Assembly (NCBI RefSeq): GCF_003367475.1
Contig: NZ_QRHA01000003.1
Coordinates: 186,001-250,000, forward strand
Length of the DNA stretch: 64,000 nt
Direction of reading: 5' to 3'
Origin: Alteromonas aestuariivivens
Lineage (GTDB): Bacteria > Pseudomonadota > Gammaproteobacteria > Enterobacterales > Alteromonadaceae
Every line of letters begins with the position of its first letter. Position 1 is the first letter of the stretch. The translations under genes and the position numbers were made by a program. Below, piece by piece: positions 18,886 to 28,373 of the stretch. Under the pieces are notes generated by a model that saw only the letters and a program-made list of their open reading frames with translations, was not told where the DNA came from and did no database searches.

Positions 18886-19863
18886 TTACCAAACCATGAC
18901 CAGTTTACCCATGGTGTCATTGTCTTCTATTCGTTGATGGGCCAGGCCAATTTCGCTAACCGGCAGTATGCTGTCAATGTTGGCGTGCAACTCTCCGCAT
19001 CTGAACGCTTCAAGACAGCGCTGGCTGAATTGCCTCACCAGATTAGCTTTATAGCCATCGCTGCGGTTACGAAGGGTTGACCCCTGTATTCGAGCCCGCT
19101 TTGCCAATAGCAAGGCCATATCAAGTGCATCTGCATAGCGACCTCCCAGCATAGCCAGATAAACGATACACCCATCCTGCGCAAGTACGTTAAGATTACG
19201 GTTCAGGTATTCCTTGCCGACAAAATCCACCACACCATTGGCTCCGCCAGGCCACGTTTCGGCCAGCACATGGGAAAAATCCTGCTCGCGATAGTTTACT
19301 AGAATTTCCGCTCCCATCTTTGCGCACAGGCTTAGCTTTTCCTCTCCAGAGGCTGTGGCAGCGGTGCTGATATTAAACCTCCGGCACAATTGCAGTGCTG
19401 CCAGCCCTACCCCACTGGCTCCGGCATGGATAAGCGCTTTGTCGCCGGAATCAAGCCCTGCAATTTCAAATAAAGACTGATAGGCCGTCAAAAACACTTC
19501 TGCCACACCCGCAGCTTCAGCGAACGTCATCGTGTCAGGGACAGGCATAAGATGCTCAGGATTGACCACAACCTGCTCGGCATACCCGCCACCAGCAACC
19601 AAACCAAAAACCCGGTCTCCCGGCACCCAGGCCGATACATCCGAACCTGCCTCAATGACGGTTCCTGCCACTTCCAGCCCCAAAATCGGGCTTTCACCAG
19701 CGGGAGGCGGATAACGCCCTTGCCGCTGCAGGGTGTCTGCACGGTTTACACCGAATGCAGCAACATTCACACGAACTTTATCCTTTAGCAGCTGTGGTGC
19801 ATCCATTTGCCCAATCAATAAACATTCAGGCCCCCGCCCGGGTTGATGATCTACAAAACGCAT
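18886..19863 (-). CDS. NAD(P)H quinone oxidoreductase (PIG3/zeta-crystallin-like, MDR superfamily)
   Basis: A 325-aa zinc-free medium-chain reductase. It has the GroES-like N-terminal domain with NRADTLQRQGRYPPP, typical of the PIG3 branch (TIGR02824-like), and a Rossmann NADPH domain with GASGVGLAALQL. The ATG at 19863 is chosen over a GTG at 19893 because it matches the family length and removes an atypical ten-residue extension. Its substrate is presumably a quinone; the physiological role is unknown. Convergent with rnhA. Confidence 0.85.
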   Translation of the reverse strand: MRFVDHQPGRGPECLLIGQMDAPQLLKDKVRVNVAAFGVNRADTLQRQGRYPPPAGESPILGLEVAGTVIEAGSDVSAWVPGDRVFGLVAGGGYAEQVVVNPEHLMPVPDTMTFAEAAGVAEVFLTAYQSLFEIAGLDSGDKALIHAGASGVGLAALQLCRRFNISTAATASGEEKLSLCAKMGAEILVNYREQDFSHVLAETWPGGANGVVDFVGKEYLNRNLNVLAQDGCIVYLAMLGGRYADALDMALLLAKRARIQGSTLRNRSDGYKANLVRQFSQRCLEAFRCGELHANIDSILPVSEIGLAHQRIEDNDTMGKLVMVW

Positions 19864-19982
19864 ATATCGATGCCTGTTGAATGAACTCACCACACTCTAG
19901 CAAGGCTGGCAGGCAAAAGTCGATAATCGGGTAAATACTGTATATACTTCGCCGCCGTTAAACTGGGTACAAGGTTCTGCCA

Positions 19983-21173
19983 ATGTCTGCCACCGCCATT
20001 CTCGCTCCTAATCGAGAAAAATCTCTACTTCGCCGCCATCCGTGGGTATTTGCCAGTGCCATTGCACAAATCAAAGGGCGTTGCCGTGCCGGAGATACCA
20101 TTGATGTGTTGAGTTCCGATGGGAAATGGCTGGGACGCGGAGCTTATTCACCGGAATCCCAAATCAGGGTACGCATCTGGACATTCAATCAGCAGGAAGT
20201 AGTTGATAATGGTTTCTTTGTCAGACGCATGGAACAGGCACTTGCCCTGCGCCAACGCCTGATCGCAGGTTCCGATACCAACGCATTTCGCCTGATTGCG
20301 TCCGAGTCTGATGGCCTGCCTGGCGTGACTATTGATGTATACAACAGTGTTGCCGTGGTGCAGTTGCTAAGTGCAGGCGCTGACCGCCAGCGCAGCAAAA
20401 TTGTCTGGGCACTCAACAAGGTTATGCCTGATTTGGCGGTATTCGAGCGCAGTGATGTGGATATTCGTAGCAAGGAAGGGTTGCAGCCCGTCATTCAGAC
20501 ATTGGCCGGCGAACCGCAAAAGGTGGTCGACATCACTGAAAACGGCATCAAAATCAAGGTGGATATCGAGCACGGCCATAAAACCGGTTTTTACCTCGAC
20601 CAGCGGGACAGCCGTGCTGCTGCGGGCCGCTACGCCAGGGATGCAGAGGTACTGAATTGCTTCAGCTACACGGGCACCTTTTCCTGTTATGCTCTCAAAG
20701 GCGGAGCCCGTCACGTTACCAATGTGGATGTATCCCAGCCTGCACTGGACCTGGCACAGCAGCATCTGGAAATGAACGGGCTGGACCCGCAAAAATGCAG
20801 CATGGTGAACGCCGATGTGTTTGAAACCCTGCGCATATATCACCGTGAACAGCGTCAGTTTGATATGGTGATCCTCGACCCACCAAAGTTTGTCGACAGC
20901 AAAGCCTCGTTGAATCGTGCCGCCCGGGGCTATAAAGACATCAACCTCTATGGAATTCACGCAGTAAAACCCGGGGGATTACTGCTGACGTTCAGTTGCT
21001 CCGGGCTCATGCCTGGCGAGTTGTTTCAGAAAATTGTTGCTGACGCCGCTCTGGATGCTGGCCGTACCATAAAAATTATTGAACGCCTCTCACAGGCCAA
21101 AGATCACCCGGTTATTGGCAGCTTCCCGGAAGGCTACTACCTGAAAGGTCTGGTTTGTGAAGTCACTGACTAA
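19983..21173 (+). CDS. rlmI: 23S rRNA (cytosine-1962-C5)-methyltransferase RlmI
   Basis: SAM-dependent methyltransferase that modifies C1962 of 23S rRNA, 396 aa (E. coli: 396). It has an N-terminal PUA domain (about 1-75, with RRHPWVFASAI), a central EEHGP-type domain, and a Rossmann domain with SAM motif I (FSYTGTFSCYAL), motif IV DPPKF and the catalytic Cys in FSCSGLM. The DIEHGHKTGFYLDQR stretch is characteristic. Transcribed alone; convergent with the next gene. Confidence 0.95.
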   Translation: MSATAILAPNREKSLLRRHPWVFASAIAQIKGRCRAGDTIDVLSSDGKWLGRGAYSPESQIRVRIWTFNQQEVVDNGFFVRRMEQALALRQRLIAGSDTNAFRLIASESDGLPGVTIDVYNSVAVVQLLSAGADRQRSKIVWALNKVMPDLAVFERSDVDIRSKEGLQPVIQTLAGEPQKVVDITENGIKIKVDIEHGHKTGFYLDQRDSRAAAGRYARDAEVLNCFSYTGTFSCYALKGGARHVTNVDVSQPALDLAQQHLEMNGLDPQKCSMVNADVFETLRIYHREQRQFDMVILDPPKFVDSKASLNRAARGYKDINLYGIHAVKPGGLLLTFSCSGLMPGELFQKIVADAALDAGRTIKIIERLSQAKDHPVIGSFPEGYYLKGLVCEVTD

Positions 21174-21193
21174 CGGCTTGCAACCAAACGCTT

Positions 21194-21448
21194 TTAGTGA
21201 ACAAAAGGTGTGAATCCTTCACGGCTGACCATCCTCCGCGGTTCGGGCCTGCGCTGACCGCGGACTGACTGAACTCGTTGCCATACCTTTTCATGAAAAT
21301 AAAACATAACAGTATTGATGGCAGGTTCAACCAAAGCCACAGCCCCACCCACTACCACACTACCAGTAAGCCAATACGCCACACTGAATGCGACGGTAAA
21401 ATGCATTACAGCAAAACTGACTGTCTTTTTCATGGTCTTCCCCATCAC
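21194..21448 (-). CDS. DUF2061 small membrane protein
   Basis: Up to 84 aa. Two hydrophobic segments (about 10-30 and 32-50) contain the DUF2061 pattern of AYWLTGSVVVGGAVALVEP and an adjacent HEKVWQRV, followed by an Arg-rich cytoplasmic tail. Function unknown. The exact start is uncertain among GTG at 21448, the next ATG, and an ATG five codons in (MKKTVSF) preceded by GGGGAAG. An AT-rich palindrome lies just upstream of the start (21451-21472). Confidence 0.7.
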   Translation of the reverse strand: MMGKTMKKTVSFAVMHFTVAFSVAYWLTGSVVVGGAVALVEPAINTVMFYFHEKVWQRVQSVRGQRRPEPRRMVSREGFTPFVH

Positions 21449-21450
21449 TC

Positions 21451-21472
21451 AATAATAATAGGAATTATTATT
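21451..21472. promoter_or_regulatory. AT-rich palindrome, possible operator of the DUF2061 gene
   Basis: Perfect 8-bp arms AATAATAA (21451-21458) and TTATTATT (21465-21472) around TAGGAA. It sits within about 20 bases of the start codon, where a repressor would block initiation. The composition recalls metal-regulator boxes of the Fur type but does not match the Fur consensus closely. Confidence 0.4.
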
Positions 21473-21552
21473 AATTAAAGCAGTGATCGCTAATGCCTTT
21501 AAGCGATGGAGTTCATGCAAGAAATCGATTCACCGCGGTGCAACCGCAATGG

Positions 21553-21855
21553 TTAATTCATTTCTGAAATTTCGACGCCGATAACACAGCTGGATTCAGA
21601 TTCTGGCTCGCATCGCACCACAGTAGCGACTGCAGAAAGTGAGGGGACTTGTGAACTCTGGGAGTCAATTGACACATTCACCTTAGTACCAATTTCCAAT
21701 GAGGGCTCTTCCACCTCTAAAGACATGCCGGTTGCGCTGATATCCTTACATACCGCCTGCAATGTTCTGCTGGATTCCTCATCGTTTACCTCAAGTAAAC
21801 AGGGTGAGTTCACCATCATTCTGAAAAAATTCCTTTTATCGTCGTATCCGAGCAT
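21553..21855 (-). CDS. PilZ domain protein (probable c-di-GMP receptor)
   Basis: A 100-aa protein made of a single PilZ domain. Both c-di-GMP-binding signatures are present: RxxxR as R8 and R12 (KRNFFRM), and the D/NxSxxG motif in DISATGMSLE. No output domain is attached, so it would act by protein-protein contact. GGGAGAGG precedes the ATG. It lies between hrpA and the DUF2061 gene, all on the minus strand, but gaps of about 85-100 bases argue against a tight operon. Confidence 0.9.
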   Translation of the reverse strand: MLGYDDKRNFFRMMVNSPCLLEVNDEESSRTLQAVCKDISATGMSLEVEEPSLEIGTKVNVSIDSQSSQVPSLSAVATVVRCEPESESSCVIGVEISEMN

Positions 21856-21940
21856 TCCTACCTCTCCCAGTTATTAAGCCGCTTGCGACCCTAGTTCTTT
21901 TATAGGGTGACTAGGGAAGCTTGTCAATGTAGAAAAAAGT

Positions 21941-24900
21941 CTAAAAATCTTCCAGATAGTTCAGTATACGCTTAACCGAAACCGGATAGGCGGTTCCCAA
22001 TTGCTGGGCAAACAGGGACACCCGCAACTCTTCCAGCATCCATCGTGCATCCATCAACGCCTGAGGTGCTTTTCCGATGGGGTACTTACCCACTGTTTTG
22101 TCAAACTCCGAACGGGCTTTTTCCACACTGATTTGTTGCAGTCTGTCGCGGTTCGGGTCTACCGGCAGTTTCTCAAGTCGACGAACCAGAGCTTTAATAT
22201 AGCGATTCCAGTCATCCAGCCGATGAGCACCAATATCGGTAACGAAGCCGGGATAGACCAGCGTACTCAGATGTTGCTTGACGTCGCCCAGCGCGCTGAC
22301 CATGGTTAATGGCACGTTGCCTTTCATTTGCTTCTGGCATTGATGGGCCAGTGTCAGCCCCGTCTCAACTTGCTGGGCAATCTTTAACACCGTGTCATTG
22401 ATTTCTGAGCGCACAACATCGAGGCACTGGGAAAACTCAGCTTTGGTCCGCACTTCGCACTGATGTTGCTGACAAAAATCCCCAACAAGCGCGTCTATAC
22501 CGGCCAGAATACAATCATCAATCAGAGCCTTGACTTGACCAAAGGGATTAAAGTACAGGCCTAGTTTGGCTTTATTGGGCAACTTGTTCTGCAAATAATT
22601 CAGCGGCGAAGGCATGGCGTTTTTAATCAGTATATTCACGCCCTGACGATGCAGTAGGCGGGCTCGTGGTGCCTCTTCGACCAGCTCAATATTCACCTTG
22701 TTACCCTGACGCACCAGAGAAGGAAATGCCTGAACTTCAAAGCCTCCCAGACGCTGAGTAAAGGTTTCGGGAAGCGCCTCAAAATCCCATTCTTCAAGAC
22801 CTTTACGTTCCAGCTCAGGGGTGGCCGCTGCTTCAAAAGTCTGCTTCACCTGGCCCTGGCACTGGGTTTTGAGCGCATCCAGATCGTCGCCCCGGGCGAT
22901 GGGTTTCTGGTTTTCACCCACCACGGCAAAATGCACGGTTAAATGGCGTTCAAGCTGACTGAGATTCCAGTCTTCCGGCTCTACAGAAACACCGGTCATT
23001 TTGCGCAGCTTGCGGGTTACCGCTTCGATAAGGGATACGGGGCGCCCCTTATCATCCTGGGGTGATATGTCAGAAAGGCAGGCCTGGGCAAAATTTGGTG
23101 CAGGCACAAAATTGCGCCGCAACCGTTTTGGCAGGCTTTTTATGAGAGCCACAATCAGTTCTTCGCGAAGACCGGGCACCTGCCAGTCAAAGCCGATGTT
23201 TTCAACCTGATTAAGCAGTGGCAAGGGAATGTTTACCGTGACACCGTCGTCGTCTGCATTAGGCTCAAAATGGTAACTGACAGGTAAGCGCAAATTGCCC
23301 TGCTGCCAGGTATCCGGAAATGCCAGTTCCACAGCCATTCCCGGTTGCTGGCGAAATACATCTTCTTCAGTAAAAGTCAGGTCCTGGGCTCTGCCCGCAG
23401 ACTTCATCCATTTTTTAAACGCCGCTTCATTATTCACTTCAGCCGGAATGCGGCTGGCATAGAAACCCACCAGTGATTCATCGTCCACCATCAGATCCCG
23501 TCTACGGGTCTTTTGTTCCAGCTCGTCAGCCTGCTCAAGCAATGCACGGTTGTGAGTCAAAAAATCGTAATTGAGTTTGCACTCTCCCTCAATTAACCCG
23601 TGACGAATAAACAGTTCCTGGCTGACCGCCGGATCAATTTGGCTGTACACCACCGCCCGGCGCGGAATTAATGGCAGTCCGAATAAAGTGACCTTTTCCC
23701 ACGCCATCACCGCACCGCGCTTTTTTGACCAGTGGGGTTCTGAATAGCTGCTTTGAGTAAGGTGCTTCGCAAGGGGTTCAACCCACTGCGGGTCGATACG
23801 AGCGTTCATACGCCCAAACAGCTTTGAGGTTTCCACCAGTTCGGCAGACATCACCCACTTGGGTTGGCTTTTGGCCAGGTAGGACCCGGGAAAAATCATA
23901 AAGCGGGTATTACGTGCCCCAAGGTATTCTTTGTCCTTGTCCTTAAACCCAAGATGAGACAACAGCCCTGTGCTGATGGCCTGGTGAATGCTTTGGTAAT
24001 CCGCCTGATGATGCCCGCTTATGCCCAGCCCCAACTCCGCTGCCGACTTTTTCAGCTGGCTGACAATGTCCTGCCACTCCCGCATACGCAGGTAATTAAC
24101 AAACTGGTTTTTGCACCATTTACGCAACTGATTGTTGGACAATTCACTCTGTTGCTTACGAAACTCCTGCCAGAGGTTTAGCAGGGCAATAAAATCCGAG
24201 TCTTTATCGGCAAACTCACTGTGGCGTTCATCTGCCTGCTGGCGCTTATCCTGAGGGCGTTCCCTTGGATCCTGAATCGATAAACCCGCAGCAATCACCA
24301 TTACTTCCATCACTGCGTTGAGTTTCCCTGCTTCAATCACCATGCGAGCATAGCGTGGGTCAATCGGCAGTCGGGCTATCTGGCGGCCGAGCCGGGTAAG
24401 CTGAACCTTGCCTTTATCGCGTTCAATGGCTTGAATTTCTTCAAGCAGACGAAAGCCATCATTGATATTGCGGTTATCCGGCGGCTGAACAAAAGGGAAC
24501 GCGCCAATGTCACCCAGGCCCAATGCCAGCATCTGCAGGATCACCGAAGCCAGGTTAGTGCGCAATATCTCCGGGTCGGTGAATTCCGGCCGGCCCTGAT
24601 AATCCTCTTCACTGTACAAACGAATACAGATCCCGTCCGACACCCGCCCGCAACGCCCGGCCCGCTGATTGGCAGAGGCCTGGGAAATGGGTTCAATGGG
24701 CAGTCGCTGCACCTTACTGCGCGCACTGTATCGTGAAATCCGTGCGGTGCCCGGGTCAATGACATACTTGATACCGGGTACAGTGAGAGAGGTTTCAGCA
24801 ACATTGGTGGCCAGCACAATCCGCTGGCCACTGTGCGACTGAAAAATACGATTTTGTTCGGCGGCAGACAAACGGGCATACAAAGGCACAATTTCGGTAT

Positions 24901-25849
24901 TGCGATACTGCTGGCGCTGCAACGCCTCCTGGGTATCACGAATTTCGCGCTCGCCGCTCAGAAATACCAGAATATCACCGGGTGCTGCCCGCTTGAGTTC
25001 ATCCACTGCGCCTATAATGGCGTCGGTCTGGTCGATGTCGTCACCCTGCTCGAGAGGGTCATGGTAGCGAATTTCCACCGGATAGGTACGCCCGCTGACT
25101 TCGATAATGGGCGCATTGTTAAAGTGTTTGGAAAAACGCTCGGGATCAATGGTGGCTGAGGTGATAATCAGCTTCATTTCAGGGCGTTTGTGCAATAACT
25201 GGCTCAGGTATCCGAGCAGAAAATCAATGTTGAGGCTGCGCTCGTGCGCCTCGTCAATAATAATGGTGTCATACTGGTTGAGAAAGCGGTCCTGCTGCAT
25301 TTCTGCCAGTAACATACCGTCAGTCATCAGTTTCACATAGCTGCTGTCGCTGACCTGATCAGTAAAACGAATTTTAAATCCCACTTTCTCGCCCAAGGGC
25401 GTGTTGAGTTCTTCCGCGATCCGGTTCGCAACACTTCGGGCGGCCAGGCGGCGTGGCTGAGTATGGGCAATTAGTCCATCGACTCCCCGCCCCAGCTCCA
25501 GACAAATTTTCGGTAGCTGTGTGGTTTTTCCTGAACCGGTTTCACCCGCCACAATGACAACCTGATGGCTGGCAATTGCGGCCTTTATTGCTTCTTTTTT
25601 ATCGCTGACCGGTAGTGGCGGGTATTCCACCTTTGGCAGATTTAGCTCCCGCCATTCACGCCGTTCACGCGATGCCTGGATCTGTTGTGTCAGTGCATGC
25701 AATCTGGATTCACTACCTTCCACCTGACGTTTAAGCTCGTCACTCAAACGATGCAAACGGCGCTTAAAACGAAAACGATCAACCAGCATGCACTGTTCAA
25801 GCTGTTCAAACAGTGGCTTTAATGGCGAAGATAGCGAACTGGACGGCAA
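21941..25849 (-). CDS. hrpA: ATP-dependent RNA helicase HrpA
   Basis: A large DEAH-box helicase of 1302 aa (E. coli: 1300), involved in rescuing stalled ribosomes and in mRNA processing. Walker A GETGSGKTT is at 102-110 and DEAH at 199-202; SATID and the helicase motif VI QRAGRCGRV follow, then the HA2/OB-fold region and the long DUF3418 C-terminal domain typical of HrpA. The start is TTG; it reproduces the short N-terminal lead found before the MLxDRxRFxRRL block in E. coli HrpA. Confidence 0.96.
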   Translation of the reverse strand: MPSSSLSSPLKPLFEQLEQCMLVDRFRFKRRLHRLSDELKRQVEGSESRLHALTQQIQASRERREWRELNLPKVEYPPLPVSDKKEAIKAAIASHQVVIVAGETGSGKTTQLPKICLELGRGVDGLIAHTQPRRLAARSVANRIAEELNTPLGEKVGFKIRFTDQVSDSSYVKLMTDGMLLAEMQQDRFLNQYDTIIIDEAHERSLNIDFLLGYLSQLLHKRPEMKLIITSATIDPERFSKHFNNAPIIEVSGRTYPVEIRYHDPLEQGDDIDQTDAIIGAVDELKRAAPGDILVFLSGEREIRDTQEALQRQQYRNTEIVPLYARLSAAEQNRIFQSHSGQRIVLATNVAETSLTVPGIKYVIDPGTARISRYSARSKVQRLPIEPISQASANQRAGRCGRVSDGICIRLYSEEDYQGRPEFTDPEILRTNLASVILQMLALGLGDIGAFPFVQPPDNRNINDGFRLLEEIQAIERDKGKVQLTRLGRQIARLPIDPRYARMVIEAGKLNAVMEVMVIAAGLSIQDPRERPQDKRQQADERHSEFADKDSDFIALLNLWQEFRKQQSELSNNQLRKWCKNQFVNYLRMREWQDIVSQLKKSAAELGLGISGHHQADYQSIHQAISTGLLSHLGFKDKDKEYLGARNTRFMIFPGSYLAKSQPKWVMSAELVETSKLFGRMNARIDPQWVEPLAKHLTQSSYSEPHWSKKRGAVMAWEKVTLFGLPLIPRRAVVYSQIDPAVSQELFIRHGLIEGECKLNYDFLTHNRALLEQADELEQKTRRRDLMVDDESLVGFYASRIPAEVNNEAAFKKWMKSAGRAQDLTFTEEDVFRQQPGMAVELAFPDTWQQGNLRLPVSYHFEPNADDDGVTVNIPLPLLNQVENIGFDWQVPGLREELIVALIKSLPKRLRRNFVPAPNFAQACLSDISPQDDKGRPVSLIEAVTRKLRKMTGVSVEPEDWNLSQLERHLTVHFAVVGENQKPIARGDDLDALKTQCQGQVKQTFEAAATPELERKGLEEWDFEALPETFTQRLGGFEVQAFPSLVRQGNKVNIELVEEAPRARLLHRQGVNILIKNAMPSPLNYLQNKLPNKAKLGLYFNPFGQVKALIDDCILAGIDALVGDFCQQHQCEVRTKAEFSQCLDVVRSEINDTVLKIAQQVETGLTLAHQCQKQMKGNVPLTMVSALGDVKQHLSTLVYPGFVTDIGAHRLDDWNRYIKALVRRLEKLPVDPNRDRLQQISVEKARSEFDKTVGKYPIGKAPQALMDARWMLEELRVSLFAQQLGTAYPVSVKRILNYLEDF

Positions 25850-26039
25850 AGCAGAACCCCGTAAATCTGATTGGGCGCCAATGCTAGAAGATAGCTGAGT
25901 ATTTTTCCAGTAAACACAGCCTTACAAAGTGATAAAAAACCGTTTCTGTTCGCAAAAAGTGTCAGCGTTCACTGAGGGAACGTTTCAGACAGGAAAGTCT
26001 TTTGTTTAAACTACCCACAGTGAACGAAGCGAAGGACGA

Positions 26040-26459
26040 TCAGGCTATTTTTTTATAGCCTGAACGCAACTGGATATCGATGGCTCGCAAGACGCTGGAA
26101 CGGTTGATTGTACCGACAAGTACACCATCGTCATCTACTACAGGATAAATTCTGGGTTTCTCCTTGAGTAACAGCTGAGACAACTCCAGCACAGAGGTGT
26201 AGGGTTTTACCGTTAATGCCGGGGTGCGCATAATGTCATGTACCCGGCATACCTGCTCCCGGTAATAACTGGATTCAATCATTCGTTGCAGGCAATCCTG
26301 CTCTGACAGGAAGCCTACCACCCTGCCTTTATCATCCACCACCGGGCCACCGGTCTGACTGCTTTGCAGTAAGCGTTCTACCGCTTCTGCTACCGGCATA
26401 TCCAGACGCAACTTAACTGGATGCAGATTCATATAGTCACAGACTTGCAGTGATTCCAT
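26040..26459 (-). CDS. CBS-domain pair protein
   Basis: A 139-aa protein consisting of two CBS domains (about 1-62 and 68-130), for example VVDDKGRVVGFLSEQDC and VVDDDGVLVGTINRSS. Such Bateman modules bind adenine nucleotides and act as stand-alone sensors or regulate partners; the partner here is unknown. The ATG at 26459 has GGGAGG four bases upstream and is preferred over an in-frame TTG at 26471. Confidence 0.85.
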   Translation of the reverse strand: MESLQVCDYMNLHPVKLRLDMPVAEAVERLLQSSQTGGPVVDDKGRVVGFLSEQDCLQRMIESSYYREQVCRVHDIMRTPALTVKPYTSVLELSQLLLKEKPRIYPVVDDDGVLVGTINRSSVLRAIDIQLRSGYKKIA

Positions 26460-26849
26460 TTCGCCTCCCAAACTGTTGGCCGCCAGGCAACCAACTCTGC
26501 GCTTGTGTTCTTAATAATGTATTTATCAGCAGATTATCGGCTAACCCGCTGATCAGCCGGGCCACTTTTGTGTTCGCTGGCCCCTTACTGTAAGCCTAGT
26601 CTGTGTTGCTAAATGGAGCTATTTTTTCAGTGAATATTTCAGAATTATGAAAACTATGGTGATGCAGCAAGAAGGATACAACGCCATGACCCACAGTAAT
26701 ATTATGGCATTTGCCAAGCTACCTGGCAGGCGCTTACACGGTTAATCCCACTACGTATTTGGGCTGTTCCTGTGTAGCATTGGTATTGTGTCCCAGTCGG
26801 TGTACACTTCCCGCTTTGTTAGACTGACGACTACGGTATTCCCAAAATC
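26460..26849. other. Intergenic region between the CBS gene and sbcB
   Basis: 390 bases between divergent genes. I see no convincing coding sequence, RNA gene or terminator. It should contain the promoters of both genes, but no strong -35/-10 pair was found; TTGCCA at 26711-26716 lacks a good partner -10. Confidence 0.5.
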
Positions 26850-28283
26850 ATGAGTACACCAGCAACTTTTCTGTGGCACGACTACGAAACCTTTGGAACC
26901 AGTCCACAAAAAGATCTGCCCTGTCAGTTTGCTGCCGTTCGCACCGATGCGGACCTTAACATTGTCGGTAAGCCGATCAATATCATCAGCCAGATTGCCA
27001 ACGATTACCTGCCCAGCCCGCAAGCCTGCCTGATCACAGGAATTACCCCGCAGCAAACGCTCAGAGACGGCATGATAGAAGCGGAATTTGCCCGTCAGAT
27101 TTTCGCTCACATGAGTGAGCCCAATACATGTGTTGTGGGCTACAACAGTTTGCGCTTTGACGATGAAGTCACTCGTCACTTGTTTTATCGCAATTTTCTC
27201 GACCCCTACTCCCGTGAATGGCGAAATGGCAACAGCCGCTGGGACATTATAGATTTGGCCCGAGCCTGTTACGCCCTTCGCCCGGAAGGCATTCACTGGC
27301 CCACCCGGGAGGATGGCTCCCCCAGCTTCAAACTGGAAATTCTGACCGAGGCGAATAACCTCGATCACGGCCAGGCACACGATGCTTTGTCTGACGTCTA
27401 CGCCACTATCGGGCTGGCGAAACTGATTAAAAACCAGCAACCCAAACTGTTTGATTATGCCTTTGCTCTCAGAGACAAACATCGGGTTGCCAGAATGCTG
27501 AACACTGAACAACCGACAGCGGTTCTGCACGTATCCTCGAAACTGCCGGCGAGCCAGGGTTGTGCCACATGGGTCATGCCGGTGGGCATTCATCCGCACA
27601 ATCCGAATGCAGTGGTATGCATTGATTTATCCAAATCTCCACAGCAGTTGTTTGATACCCCAACCGACGTCTTGCGTGAACGGCTGTATGCATCGGCCGA
27701 TACTCTGGGCGACCCGGCACTGCGGCCAGGACTCAAACTCATTCACATAAACCGGTCGCCGTTTGTCACATCCCCCGCCGCTATGACCGATGAAAATGCT
27801 GAGCGGCTTGGCCTGGACAAAGCAGCCTGCCGGGAGAATTTCAATGCTCTGAAACAGTCGCCTGATGCCCGAAAAAAAGCGGTAGCTGTATTCGATGAAC
27901 CGCATACAGAGCGTTATGACGACCCCGATCATGCACTCTACAGCAGTGGCTTCCTCAATCAGGAAGAGCGGCGCTGGTGTGAACAGGTGAATCGTGCAAA
28001 ACCTGACGCTCTGTCTTCAATGGCTGAACTGACCCACAACAACCGGCTAAAAAACCAGCTGTTCCGCTACAGAGCGCGAAATTATCCGCAAACATTAACA
28101 GCCGATGAAATGCAGAAATGGCAAGCGCACCGGCAGGCCCGGCTAACCGACCCCGGCTCACCGGCAGCCTATACACTGGAACCGTTCATGTTTGAATTGG
28201 AAAGCCTGGCACAGGAATACGCCAGTGATATCAACCGGCAACGTATTTTGAAAGCGCTGTACCAGTATGCGGAAAATCTTTGA
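26850..28283 (+). CDS. sbcB: Exodeoxyribonuclease I
   Basis: A 3'-5' single-strand DNA exonuclease used in recombination and mismatch repair, 477 aa (E. coli: 475). DEDDh acids begin with D11 and E13 in WHDYETFG. The exonuclease domain (about 1-200) includes GYNSLRFDDEVTRH and LDHGQAHDALSDVYAT (catalytic His and Asp). The SH3-like and helical C-terminal domains are present to the end (RYRARNYP; RILKALYQYAENL). The Shine-Dalgarno is weak. Confidence 0.96.
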   Translation: MSTPATFLWHDYETFGTSPQKDLPCQFAAVRTDADLNIVGKPINIISQIANDYLPSPQACLITGITPQQTLRDGMIEAEFARQIFAHMSEPNTCVVGYNSLRFDDEVTRHLFYRNFLDPYSREWRNGNSRWDIIDLARACYALRPEGIHWPTREDGSPSFKLEILTEANNLDHGQAHDALSDVYATIGLAKLIKNQQPKLFDYAFALRDKHRVARMLNTEQPTAVLHVSSKLPASQGCATWVMPVGIHPHNPNAVVCIDLSKSPQQLFDTPTDVLRERLYASADTLGDPALRPGLKLIHINRSPFVTSPAAMTDENAERLGLDKAACRENFNALKQSPDARKKAVAVFDEPHTERYDDPDHALYSSGFLNQEERRWCEQVNRAKPDALSSMAELTHNNRLKNQLFRYRARNYPQTLTADEMQKWQAHRQARLTDPGSPAAYTLEPFMFELESLAQEYASDINRQRILKALYQYAENL

Positions 28284-28373
28284 CCTGCCCGGGTAATTCG
28301 GGATAGTGTTCTAAAGTCTTAAGTGCAATGAGCCGATACTGCAATATGCGGTCGGGCCTAATCGAGAGAAGTA

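Noticed and set aside
26751-27599. Open frame of 282 codons on the minus strand
   Set aside because: It is antisense to the start of sbcB, which has all exonuclease I motifs; the antisense translation shows no recognisable domain.
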